This document shows positions 10,947-18,430 of a stretch of DNA of 64,000 nt, piece after piece. Source of the stretch: Steroidobacter agaridevorans (GTDB lineage: Bacteria > Pseudomonadota > Gammaproteobacteria > Steroidobacterales > Steroidobacteraceae); contig NZ_BLJO01000001.1 in assembly GCF_009932555.1 (NCBI RefSeq), forward strand, positions 1,221,897 through 1,285,896. Reading direction: 5' to 3'. How positions within the stretch are numbered: the first letter of the stretch is position 1; each line of letters starts with the position of its first letter. The position numbers and the translations under genes are program-made. Below the pieces are notes generated by a model. It saw only the letters and a program-made list of their open reading frames with translations, was not told the DNA's origin and searched no databases.

Positions 10947-12206
10947 AATCAACAGCACCGCGCCGACTGCAAGAAACACGGCGATGAACAGCAGGCTCGC
11001 GGCGTAGCTGTTCGTGTAAGTCTTGGCGAAGCCAATCGCCGCGGGCCCGAGGAAGCCACCGAAGTTTCCGAGCGAGTTGATCAGCGCGATGGCGCCCGCG
11101 GCCGCGGCGCCTTGTAAGCCTCGACTCGCCAACGCCCAGAACGATGGCAGTCCCGAATAGATACCGACAGCAGCCAGGCACAGCGCTGCAAACGCAATGA
11201 AAGGCTCGCTCGTCCAGCCGCTGACGATGAGCGCCGCCGCTCCCAGCAGCATCGGCAACGCGACATGCCACGAGCGCTCTTCGGTCGCATCCGAATGCCT
11301 GCCCCACAACGCCAGAGCGACGCATGCCAGCGAGTACGGAATCATCGTGACGAGCCCGACCTGCACGTTGGTCATGCCACCCAATGACGCGATGATCTGC
11401 GGCAACCAGAAACTGAATCCATACAAGCCGACGAGAATGCAGAAGTACACCAGCCCATTGCGCCATACCCGCGGCAGCATCAGCGCCTCGCGCAAGCTGC
11501 TGGCGTGATCGTGAGCAGAGCCCGAATGCTCGCGCGCCAACTCGGCCTGCAGCCATCGTTTCTCATCGTCGGCGAGCCACTTGGCATCTGCCGGACGATC
11601 CGGGAGTACTGCGAGCACAGCGACTCCCAAAACCATCGTCGGGATCGCTTCCAATAGAAACATCCACTGCCAGCCTTTGAGTCCCAAGGCCTCGATGCCG
11701 AGCAGCGAGGTCGAGATCGGCGCGCCAATGACGCTCGACAGCGGCAGCGCAATCATGAACAACGCAATGATTCGGGCGCGATGCTGCGACGGGAACCAGC
11801 AGGTCAGATAGAAAATGATGCCGGGAAAGAAACCAGCTTCGGCAATGCCCAGCAGGAAGCGCACGGCGTAGAAACTTTTCGGCCCCTGCACGAATGCCAT
11901 CGCCGCCGACAGCACCCCCCAGCTGATCATGATGCGGGCGATCCATATGCGTGCGCCGAAGCGCTCGAGCATCACGTTGCTCGGCACCTCGCACAGGATG
12001 TAACCGATGAAGAAGATGCCCGAGCCAATGCCAAAGGCCGCCGCCGAAATGCCCAGATCGGCGTTCATGGTGAGCGCCGCGAAGCCGACGTTCACTCGAT
12101 CGAGGAACGCAAAAAAATACAGCAGCCCCAAAAACGGAATCAGCCGCCAAGCGACCTTGCGCAGCGCCGCGCTGCCGATGCTGCTGTCAGCCGGCTGAGT
12201 CATCAC
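10866..12206 (-). CDS. MFS transporter, anion:cation symporter (ACS) type
   Basis: Twelve-helix major facilitator of 446 residues that imports an organic anion. The N-terminal motif LIPFLGLLYFFAFLDRVNVGFA and the EVPSNVMLERFGAR loop are typical of the ACS group (tartrate, phthalate, hydroxyphenylacetate and hexuronate carriers). GIAEAGFFPGIIFYL and WRNGLVYFCILVGLYGFSFWLPQII are further family segments. It is divergent from the flavin monooxygenase gene across 166 bases, so an aromatic acid is a reasonable substrate guess, but no motif fixes it. The C-terminal 26 residues (hydrophilic tail ERQQNRLEHGEQGAPDNQH) lie in the overlap with exoD. Confidence 0.85.
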   Translation of the reverse strand: MMTQPADSSIGSAALRKVAWRLIPFLGLLYFFAFLDRVNVGFAALTMNADLGISAAAFGIGSGIFFIGYILCEVPSNVMLERFGARIWIARIMISWGVLSAAMAFVQGPKSFYAVRFLLGIAEAGFFPGIIFYLTCWFPSQHRARIIALFMIALPLSSVIGAPISTSLLGIEALGLKGWQWMFLLEAIPTMVLGVAVLAVLPDRPADAKWLADDEKRWLQAELAREHSGSAHDHASSLREALMLPRVWRNGLVYFCILVGLYGFSFWLPQIIASLGGMTNVQVGLVTMIPYSLACVALALWGRHSDATEERSWHVALPMLLGAAALIVSGWTSEPFIAFAALCLAAVGIYSGLPSFWALASRGLQGAAAAGAIALINSLGNFGGFLGPAAIGFAKTYTNSYAASLLFIAVFLAVGAVLLISDAGKVLERQQNRLEHGEQGAPDNQH

Positions 12207-12295
12207 TTGAGTTACCCAGGAGACGATCTCGATAGCGGGCCGATCGTGAGATAGGAATTGCGACCTGCTCCCTGGCCACTTCCAGAGTATACGGC

Positions 12296-12323
12296 ACCGG
12301 GGGGCTTGCCGTAAGCCCCGGGG
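12296..12323. promoter_or_regulatory. Hairpin in MFS/monooxygenase divergent region
   Basis: A perfect 7-bp stem (ggggctt at 12301-12307, aagcccc at 12313-12319) with a 5-base loop lies 54 bases before the monooxygenase start. No T-tract follows, so it is more likely an operator or leader structure than a terminator. Confidence 0.3.
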
Positions 12324-12372
12324 TTGGTCCCAGCATCGCCCGCCATATCAAGCCCGGCAAACGGAGGTGGCG

Positions 12373-13839
12373 ATGAGCAGGCATGCAGCGGTAATCGTTG
12401 GAGCGGGCCCGACCGGCATGATGCTGGCGGGCGAACTGGCGCTGGCGGACGTCGACGTCGTCATCGTCGAGCGGCGACTCAGCCCGGAAATCATCGGTTC
12501 GCGCGCCGGCGGTCTGCATGCACGAACCCTCGAGATACTCGATCAGCGGGGCATCGCCGAGCGGTTTGTCTCTCAGGGACAGAAGCACAACGCCGTGCAC
12601 TTCCACGTGCCTTTGGATATCAGCGACGTGCCCAGCCGTCATAACTATGTGCTGGGACTGTGGCAGAAACATATCGAACGTATCATGGCCGGGTGGATCG
12701 ACGAGTTGAAAGTGCCGATCTACCACGGACGCGAAGTCGTCGGGTTTTCACAAGACGACAGCGGCATCGATGTGGAACTGTCCGATGGCGAAACACTGCG
12801 CAGCCACTATCTCGTCGGCTGCGATGGCGGACGCAGTGCAGTCCGTAAAGCAGCGGCCATCGACTTCCCTGGCTGGGATCCGACGACGAGCTGGTTGATT
12901 GCCGAGGCCGACATGTCCGACGAGCCGGAATGGGGCATGCGCCATGACGCCGCGGGTCTGCATGGGATCGGCAAGCTGGAGGATGGCCGAGTCCGTATCG
13001 TTCTCACCGAGTCACAGCTGAACTCCGCCCCCGATCCGACGCTGGACGATCTCCGCCAGGCGCTCATCGCCGTGTATGGGACCGATTACGGAATTCACAC
13101 TCCAACATGGATCTCACGCTTCACCGATATGACTCGCCAGGCCGCGGCCTATCGCGACCGACGCGTGCTACTCGCTGGCGACGCCGCGCACGTACATCCT
13201 CCGGTAGGCGGACAAGGATTGAATATCGGCGTGCAGGACGCGGTGAATCTGGGATGGAAGCTGGCCCAAGTGATCAAACAAACATCGCCAGCGACTCTGC
13301 TCGATACTTATCACGCCGAGCGCCATCCGGTCGCGGCCCGTGCGCTCCGAAACACGATGGCGCAAATCGCGCTTCGCCGTACAGACGATCGCGCCAAGGC
13401 ATTGACGGACTGCGTTTCTGAGCTGCTCCGCATGCACGAGCCGCGCCGACGCCTGGCTGCGGAGATGGCGGGCCTGGACATTCATTACGACTTCGGGTCG
13501 GCCGGGACTGAGAGGCATCCGCTGCTCGGACGCCGCATGCCCGATCTCGATCTGGCAACTGCGGACGGACCGCGCCGGCTCTTCACCCTGTTGCACGAGG
13601 CGCGGCCAGTGCTGCTCAACCTCGGCGAGCCCGGCGGATTCGACATCGCTCCGTGGGCCGATCGAGTTCAAATGTTCGACGCCAGCTACGGCGGCGCCTG
13701 GGAGTTGCCCGTGGTCGGAACAATCCCTGCACCCACCGCCGTGCTGATTCGGCCGGACGGCCATGTGGCCTGGGTGGCCAATCCGAATCGCTCTGGACTC
13801 GATGATGCATTGATCCGCTGGTTCGGCGCACCAGCGTGA
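12373..13839 (+). CDS. FAD-dependent class A aromatic monooxygenase (PheA/TfdB, Rox-like)
   Basis: Flavin monooxygenase of about 488 residues that would hydroxylate an aromatic or polyketide-like substrate with NAD(P)H and oxygen. The GxGxxG nucleotide motif is AVIVGAGPTGMMLAGEL at the N-terminus. The DG motif is YLVGCDGGRSAVRK near 150 and the second FAD motif is RVLLAGDAAHVHPPVGGQG near 270. The tail (about 380-488) is the thioredoxin-like C-terminal domain usual in phenol hydroxylase, rifampicin monooxygenase and polyketide hydroxylase relatives. I chose the ATG at 12373 because GGAGG sits 5 bases before it; a GTG at 12367 is in frame. It is divergent from an ACS-type carrier. The substrate cannot be read from sequence. 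Confidence 0.85.
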   Translation: MSRHAAVIVGAGPTGMMLAGELALADVDVVIVERRLSPEIIGSRAGGLHARTLEILDQRGIAERFVSQGQKHNAVHFHVPLDISDVPSRHNYVLGLWQKHIERIMAGWIDELKVPIYHGREVVGFSQDDSGIDVELSDGETLRSHYLVGCDGGRSAVRKAAAIDFPGWDPTTSWLIAEADMSDEPEWGMRHDAAGLHGIGKLEDGRVRIVLTESQLNSAPDPTLDDLRQALIAVYGTDYGIHTPTWISRFTDMTRQAAAYRDRRVLLAGDAAHVHPPVGGQGLNIGVQDAVNLGWKLAQVIKQTSPATLLDTYHAERHPVAARALRNTMAQIALRRTDDRAKALTDCVSELLRMHEPRRRLAAEMAGLDIHYDFGSAGTERHPLLGRRMPDLDLATADGPRRLFTLLHEARPVLLNLGEPGGFDIAPWADRVQMFDASYGGAWELPVVGTIPAPTAVLIRPDGHVAWVANPNRSGLDDALIRWFGAPA

Positions 13840-13845
13840 TGAGGC

Positions 13846-15948
13846 TCAGGCATCGAGCAGATGTCGCACGCGCACCGCGAGCTGCGTGCGATTGAAGGGT
13901 TTGGTGAGCAACTCGGCGTTGCGCTCCAGCTTGCCCTGTTGAAACATCGCATCCTGCGCGTAGCCGGTCGTGAACAGCACCGGCAGCTCGGGTCGCATCC
14001 GGCGCACTTCCTGAGCCAGCTCGCGGCCACTCATATGAGGCAGGCCCACATCCGTGAACAGCAACCGAATCTCCGGATGCGCGGCGATCAGCCGCAGTGC
14101 CGACGGCCCATCGGTGGAATGCAGCACCGAAAATCCCAGGTCCTGCAAACATTCGATGCTGTAAGCACGCACGTCGTCCTCGTCTTCGACGACGAGCACG
14201 GTCTCATTGGATTTGCCGCGTGGCACTTCATCTCCATCCTGCTCCAACCGCATCACCGCCGAAACATCGACGCGAGGCAGATAGATCTTCACCGTCGTGC
14301 CTTCGCCAACTTCGCTCTGCAGCTTCAGCGTGCCGCCCGATTGCTTCACAAAACCGAACACCTGGCTCAAGCCCAGTCCGGTGCCCTGCCCGATCGGCTT
14401 GGTGGTGAAGAACGGATCGAACGCGCGCGCAATCACTTCTGCGGACATGCCGATACCCGTGTCGGCCACGCTGATCACCGCATGCGGGCCAGGCAGCAAA
14501 TCTCCCAAGCGCAGCGCCTCGTCTTCGCTGACATGCACCAGCTCGGTCGAGATGGTCAATGTTCCTTTGCCGGACATGGCGTCGCGCGCGTTCACGGCGA
14601 GATTCAACAGCGCACTTTCCATTTGATTGGGATCCACGCTGACCTGACCGACACCCGCGCTGAGCCGCGATTGCACCGTGATCGCTTCAGGCAAGGTGCG
14701 ACGGATCAACTCGAGCAGCGTCGTCACGAGCTGATTGACGCCAGTGGGTTTCGGATTGAGCGGCTGGCGGCGCGCGAACGCGAGCAGCTGATGAGTCAGC
14801 GCAGCGGCTCGCTCGGCGCCGCGGGTCGCATGCTCGATCGCACGCTGCAGCCTTTCGTCATCCGCGGGCGAACGCCGCTGCACGATGTCCAGATTTCCCA
14901 GGATCACCGTGAGCAGATTGTTGAAGTCGTGCGCGACGCCGCCGGTGAGCTGGCCGATCGCTTCCATTTTCTGCGCTTGATTGAGCTGCTCCTGCATCAG
15001 ACGCCGCTCGGTCATGTCGCGCGTGATCTTGGCGTAACCGATGACGTGACCATCGGGGCCGTGGATCGGGTCGATCAGCACGCTGGCCCAGAAGCGCGAG
15101 CCGTCCTTGCGCATGCGCCAGCCTTCGCCTTCGAATTTGCCCTTGGTCGCGACCAGGCTGAGCGAGCGATCCGGCAAGCCGTTGGCCCGATCTTCGATCG
15201 TATAGAACTGCGAGAAATGGCGGCCGATGATTTCGTCAGCGGTGTAGCCCTTGATGCGCTCGGCGCCCGGATTCCACGAGGAGACATAACCCTTGCGATC
15301 GATCATGTAAATCGCACAGTCCGTGACGCCTGCGACCAGCTGAGCGAATTGTCGTTCGGTGCGGCTCAGGTCGCGGACCTCCAGTTTCAGCCGCTCGTTC
15401 GCTTCACGCAGTTCCCGCGAGACTCGCGCTCGTTGGACCGCCTCCCAACAACGGCCCGCGACCAACTGCAGCAGCTCGATTTCTTCCTGCCGCCAGTGCC
15501 GCGGTCGATTGTGGTGAACGGCCATGACCGAGCACAGCTTGCCGGCACTGAGCAGCGGGATGGCCATCCCCGCACGGATCTGCGCCCGGCGATAGCTGTC
15601 GAGCTCGCTTTGCGTGCGCGGATCGGTCTCTGCATCCTCGACGATGAAGGGCTGCCCGGCCTGCACCAGCCGCAAAAACTCGGCGCCAAATTCTTCCAGG
15701 CGATAGTGACCGACCAGCGAGGGCACGCCGTCGCTGTAATCGGAAGCGATGTCGAACATGTTCTGATCGAGCGAGACCTCGGCGTAAGCACACCGGCTCA
15801 CCTTCATGGAGTGGCTGACCAGACGGGCTGCGACCAGGGTGATCTCAGCGACATCCGTCAGGGAGCGGATCGCTTCGTCGAGTGCGAGCAGAAACTCGTA
15901 CGGTGCTGTTCTGGGAGGCACTTCTCTCATTGCCGCCCCATATGCCAT
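13846..15948 (-). CDS. Hybrid sensor histidine kinase/response regulator (GAF-PAS-HisKA-HATPase-REC)
   Basis: Soluble hybrid kinase of 700 residues with no membrane helices. Order: GAF (about 15-185, MAIPLLSAGKLCSVMAVHHN), short coiled coil, PAS (about 205-325, YMIDRKGYVSSWNPGAERIKG), HisKA with phospho-acceptor HDFNN in LTGGVAHDFNNLL, HATPase_c (N box LNLAVNARDA, ADTGIGM, GTGLGLSQVFG), and a C-terminal receiver (VVEDEDDVRA, acceptor Asp in LFTDVGLPHMSG, Lys in LLTKPF). The PAS domain resembles the photoactive-yellow-protein/haem-type PAS of soil bacterial kinases, but the ligand is unknown. It is the third gene of a leftward run after the cupredoxin-like and barrel genes, with a 73-base gap; it may be independently transcribed. 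No output regulator is nearby. Confidence 0.9.
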   Translation of the reverse strand: MAYGAAMREVPPRTAPYEFLLALDEAIRSLTDVAEITLVAARLVSHSMKVSRCAYAEVSLDQNMFDIASDYSDGVPSLVGHYRLEEFGAEFLRLVQAGQPFIVEDAETDPRTQSELDSYRRAQIRAGMAIPLLSAGKLCSVMAVHHNRPRHWRQEEIELLQLVAGRCWEAVQRARVSRELREANERLKLEVRDLSRTERQFAQLVAGVTDCAIYMIDRKGYVSSWNPGAERIKGYTADEIIGRHFSQFYTIEDRANGLPDRSLSLVATKGKFEGEGWRMRKDGSRFWASVLIDPIHGPDGHVIGYAKITRDMTERRLMQEQLNQAQKMEAIGQLTGGVAHDFNNLLTVILGNLDIVQRRSPADDERLQRAIEHATRGAERAAALTHQLLAFARRQPLNPKPTGVNQLVTTLLELIRRTLPEAITVQSRLSAGVGQVSVDPNQMESALLNLAVNARDAMSGKGTLTISTELVHVSEDEALRLGDLLPGPHAVISVADTGIGMSAEVIARAFDPFFTTKPIGQGTGLGLSQVFGFVKQSGGTLKLQSEVGEGTTVKIYLPRVDVSAVMRLEQDGDEVPRGKSNETVLVVEDEDDVRAYSIECLQDLGFSVLHSTDGPSALRLIAAHPEIRLLFTDVGLPHMSGRELAQEVRRMRPELPVLFTTGYAQDAMFQQGKLERNAELLTKPFNRTQLAVRVRHLLDA

Positions 15949-16021
15949 TTACATCCCCATCACGCAAGTACACACGACACAACGGCGGGCCCGCCGGCAA
16001 GTTCCTTCCCGCCGAGCCTTT

Positions 16022-17239
16022 TCAGAAGCTGTAGCGGGCTGCGAGCTGCAGCAGGCGCTCGGTCGCGTTGGGGGACAGGCCGATTTCGGCCCGCTGGCGC
16101 AACGAGCCGCTCAATCGGATGGCTTCGGCCGCCAGTTGCCAATGGTCATTGAAGCTGAACAGATAGGCCGCGGTCCAGGCGTCCGCATCCTGATGGCTAT
16201 CGAAGAATCTGGCGCCACGAACCGTTTCGGTGTTCATGCGGTCGTAGCGGGCCGTGTAGCGATGCCGCCCGTGCTGCCGGCTCAACAACACGAACCACGA
16301 CTCCAAGTCGACGATGATGAAGCCGCGCCCATCGGCACTTGCACCGACCGCGGTGTCGCCTTGCATATATTGGGCGATCGCCGTGATCTCGAGCGGCAAC
16401 TCGATTCGGGCGCCGAAAGAATCGAATCGAGTCAGCCAGGTCGGCTCGCGAGCCTCGACTTCCGCTGTGTCGCCGCGGTTGTCGTAATGCAGAGCCCGGA
16501 GCACGTGCCGGCTGGAAATCTTCGTCTCGACGCCCGCGTAATATCCATAGCGACCGTCGACCTCGTCGAAGAACTCGATGTTTGGAATGGACGGATCCTG
16601 CACCAACGGACGCGGCAGCTCGCCGAACAGCGCGGTCTGCCGGTCGTGAATACCCCAACCGCGCTGGAACAACAGAATGCCGGCCGGATCGTTCCAGCCA
16701 TAGGCCGACGCCACGATGCTCACATCGAAGTTGCGCCCCGCCGTCGCGCCGAGTGCGGTCAACGATGTTTCCAGACCGATCGTTCGCAACTCTTCGCCCA
16801 TCCACGTGTTGATGGCCGACGCACTGATGCTGTACAGGCTGTCCCAACCGACAGCGCGATTCTCCAGCGAAATTGGCGCGTAGAACGCCCCTACCCGGGT
16901 CTTCCAACGCAGCGGACTGGAGGGATAAGGGCGCCACTCCAGATAGGCTTCGGTGAGATCGATGGGATTGCGATCGCCGTCACCGGTCGCTCTCGCGGTA
17001 ACGCCGTAGCGAACCGTGTCGACGATCTCGCCGGCCGCATCGATCGTCACTGCGCCCAGCCGCAAGCCGTCGTCGTCGCCACCGAAACGCAGCTGACCGG
17101 TGCCGCCTTCAGTAAACGAATCCAGCGGCGAATCGACCACGACCGCGCGCAGATCGATCTGTGCTGTGATTTCGTGCGCCAGCGCGGACTGACCGAACGT
17201 CCACATCGAGACCGTCAGTGCGAGACACGACAGGCGCAT
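16022..17239 (-). CDS. Predicted outer-membrane beta-barrel (porin-like) protein
   Basis: A 405-residue protein with a signal peptide (LSCLALTVSMWTFGQSALA) and the alternating amphipathic strands and aromatic girdles of an outer-membrane barrel (WKTRVGAFYAPISLENRAVG; WFVLLSRQHGRHRYTARYD). It ends in Phe (LLQLAARYSF), the usual signal for barrel assembly. The pattern resembles phosphate-selective porin-type (OprP/OprO) proteins, but I cannot assign a substrate. Its start codon overlaps the stop of the upstream cupredoxin-like gene (TGATG), so the two are translationally coupled and probably act together in the envelope. Confidence 0.7.
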   Translation of the reverse strand: MRLSCLALTVSMWTFGQSALAHEITAQIDLRAVVVDSPLDSFTEGGTGQLRFGGDDDGLRLGAVTIDAAGEIVDTVRYGVTARATGDGDRNPIDLTEAYLEWRPYPSSPLRWKTRVGAFYAPISLENRAVGWDSLYSISASAINTWMGEELRTIGLETSLTALGATAGRNFDVSIVASAYGWNDPAGILLFQRGWGIHDRQTALFGELPRPLVQDPSIPNIEFFDEVDGRYGYYAGVETKISSRHVLRALHYDNRGDTAEVEAREPTWLTRFDSFGARIELPLEITAIAQYMQGDTAVGASADGRGFIIVDLESWFVLLSRQHGRHRYTARYDRMNTETVRGARFFDSHQDADAWTAAYLFSFNDHWQLAAEAIRLSGSLRQRAEIGLSPNATERLLQLAARYSF

Positions 17240-17898
17240 CAGTAATCTCGCACCCGCTTGTCTTTGATCGGCGCAGGCTCGGGCCGTAGTGCGCGTTTCA
17301 GTTTGAAAGACGCGCGGGTCGATTCGTCACTTATAGAGATGTTCTGAGTCTGCAGCCACTCGTGCGGCGGCAGCAGCGGCGTCCAGACTTGCAATTCATA
17401 CTCGCCGGGAGGCAGATCATGCACTCTCCAGACGCCATCGTCGCCCGTGGCGCCGAACCAGGGCGCATCCGTGACGTAGAGATAACCCACCATGTTGTCG
17501 TGGATGTTGCAACCGATCGTCACGATGCCCGGCCGGTCGAAGACCACCGGCTCGCGGGGCTTGCCGTGATACAACGCCAGCTCGAAACGTTTGGGCGGCG
17601 AGAACGAATACACCTGGTGCGCCACCGAATCGTTGTTGGCAAACAGCACCGGCGTGCCGGTGCGGATGGCGAGCACGTAGGGCGAGAATTGTCGGTCGAC
17701 CTGGTCCATCTCGGCCAGCGGCGCCGACCGCGCCGGCGCACTCACCGCTGCCTTCGGTGTTGCGACGACAACCACATTGTGTGCCGGACGCCCCTGGACA
17801 TCGCTCACACGGACGGTGAGCTCGGCAGCCGACGCTGCCGGGGTGCGCAGCGCCAGGCCCAGCAGCAGTATTCCAATGTGATGCGGCGGCAATCTCAC
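17239..17898 (-). CDS. Exported cupredoxin-like / methylamine-utilization-like protein
   Basis: Periplasmic protein of about 219 residues of the plastocyanin-like group often labelled methylamine utilization protein. I prefer the GTG at 17898, which puts a signal peptide at the N-terminus (GILLLGLALRTPAASA); the frame stays open upstream to 18024, but that extension is Cys-rich and not export-like. The cupredoxin-type region reads VLFANNDSVAHQVYSFSPP and TIGCNIHDNMVGYLYV. The His of AHQV and the Cys and His of GCNIHDNM could be copper ligands. A carboxypeptidase-regulatory-like strand set (DLPPGEYELQVWTP) follows. The next gene, an outer-membrane barrel, overlaps its stop. Metal binding is inference. 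Confidence 0.65.
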   Translation of the reverse strand: MRLPPHHIGILLLGLALRTPAASAAELTVRVSDVQGRPAHNVVVVATPKAAVSAPARSAPLAEMDQVDRQFSPYVLAIRTGTPVLFANNDSVAHQVYSFSPPKRFELALYHGKPREPVVFDRPGIVTIGCNIHDNMVGYLYVTDAPWFGATGDDGVWRVHDLPPGEYELQVWTPLLPPHEWLQTQNISISDESTRASFKLKRALRPEPAPIKDKRVRDY

Positions 17899-18082
17899 GC
17901 GCCGGATTGTGCCCTCGGACGTGAGCCTATGGCATGCCCGACTGCACAAAATCAACGTCGGCAGCCTTGCGCCGGAGGTGACGAATCGGCACCATGCAGC
18001 GGACGGATACGCAGCTGTGGGCAACGCTCCGGGAACAATTTCATGGAGGCTTCAGCCAGTGCCCTACGGGGTGAGGTGATCC

Positions 18083-18421
18083 GTGCAAACCGTATCCAGC
18101 CATGCTCCCGACGACGACGCCCAATTGCTGTCGCGGCGAGCCCTTCCGCCCTTCGAGACGTTGCGAGCCTTCGATGCCATTGCCCGTCTGGGCGGCGTAC
18201 GTAAGGCAGCGCAGTACTTATGTCGGGACCACGCCGTGGTCAGCCGTCATTTGCGCGCCATCGAAGTCTGGACCGGGACCAAATTGATTCAACGAACCCC
18301 GGCCGGCAGCGTGCTGACCGAAGACGGCGTCCGGTATCACCGCGACATTGCCAGTGCGCTCGATCTCATCGCCCGTGCGACGGTCGATTTGATCAAGCGC
18401 GGCAGTCAGTCTCGGTCCTGA
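18083..18421 (+). CDS. LysR-type HTH domain protein without effector domain
   Basis: A 112-residue protein consisting only of the LysR winged helix-turn-helix: PPFETLRAFDAIARLGGVRKAAQYL (about 22-46), then SRHLRAIEVWTGTKLIQRT and LTEDGVRYHRDI. Full LysR regulators are about 300 residues; the 200-residue ligand-binding domain is absent and the stop is followed within 10 bases by the end of the convergent amidohydrolase gene, so no remnant remains. GTG start with a good GAGGTGAT upstream. It could be a real one-domain DNA-binding protein or a truncated relic; the intact reading frame and ribosome site favour the first. It is divergent from the cupredoxin-like gene, a possible target. Confidence 0.65.
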   Translation: MQTVSSHAPDDDAQLLSRRALPPFETLRAFDAIARLGGVRKAAQYLCRDHAVVSRHLRAIEVWTGTKLIQRTPAGSVLTEDGVRYHRDIASALDLIARATVDLIKRGSQSRS

Positions 18422-18430
18422 GCTGGCCGG

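Noticed and set aside
13861-16152. 763-codon plus-strand frame opposite the hybrid histidine kinase
   Set aside because: The minus strand codes a complete kinase with all motifs; the antisense frame is Arg/His/Gln-rich with no recognisable fold.
15806-17245. 479-codon plus-strand frame opposite the barrel protein gene
   Set aside because: The minus-strand frame has signal peptide and C-terminal Phe; antisense frame lacks any family signal.
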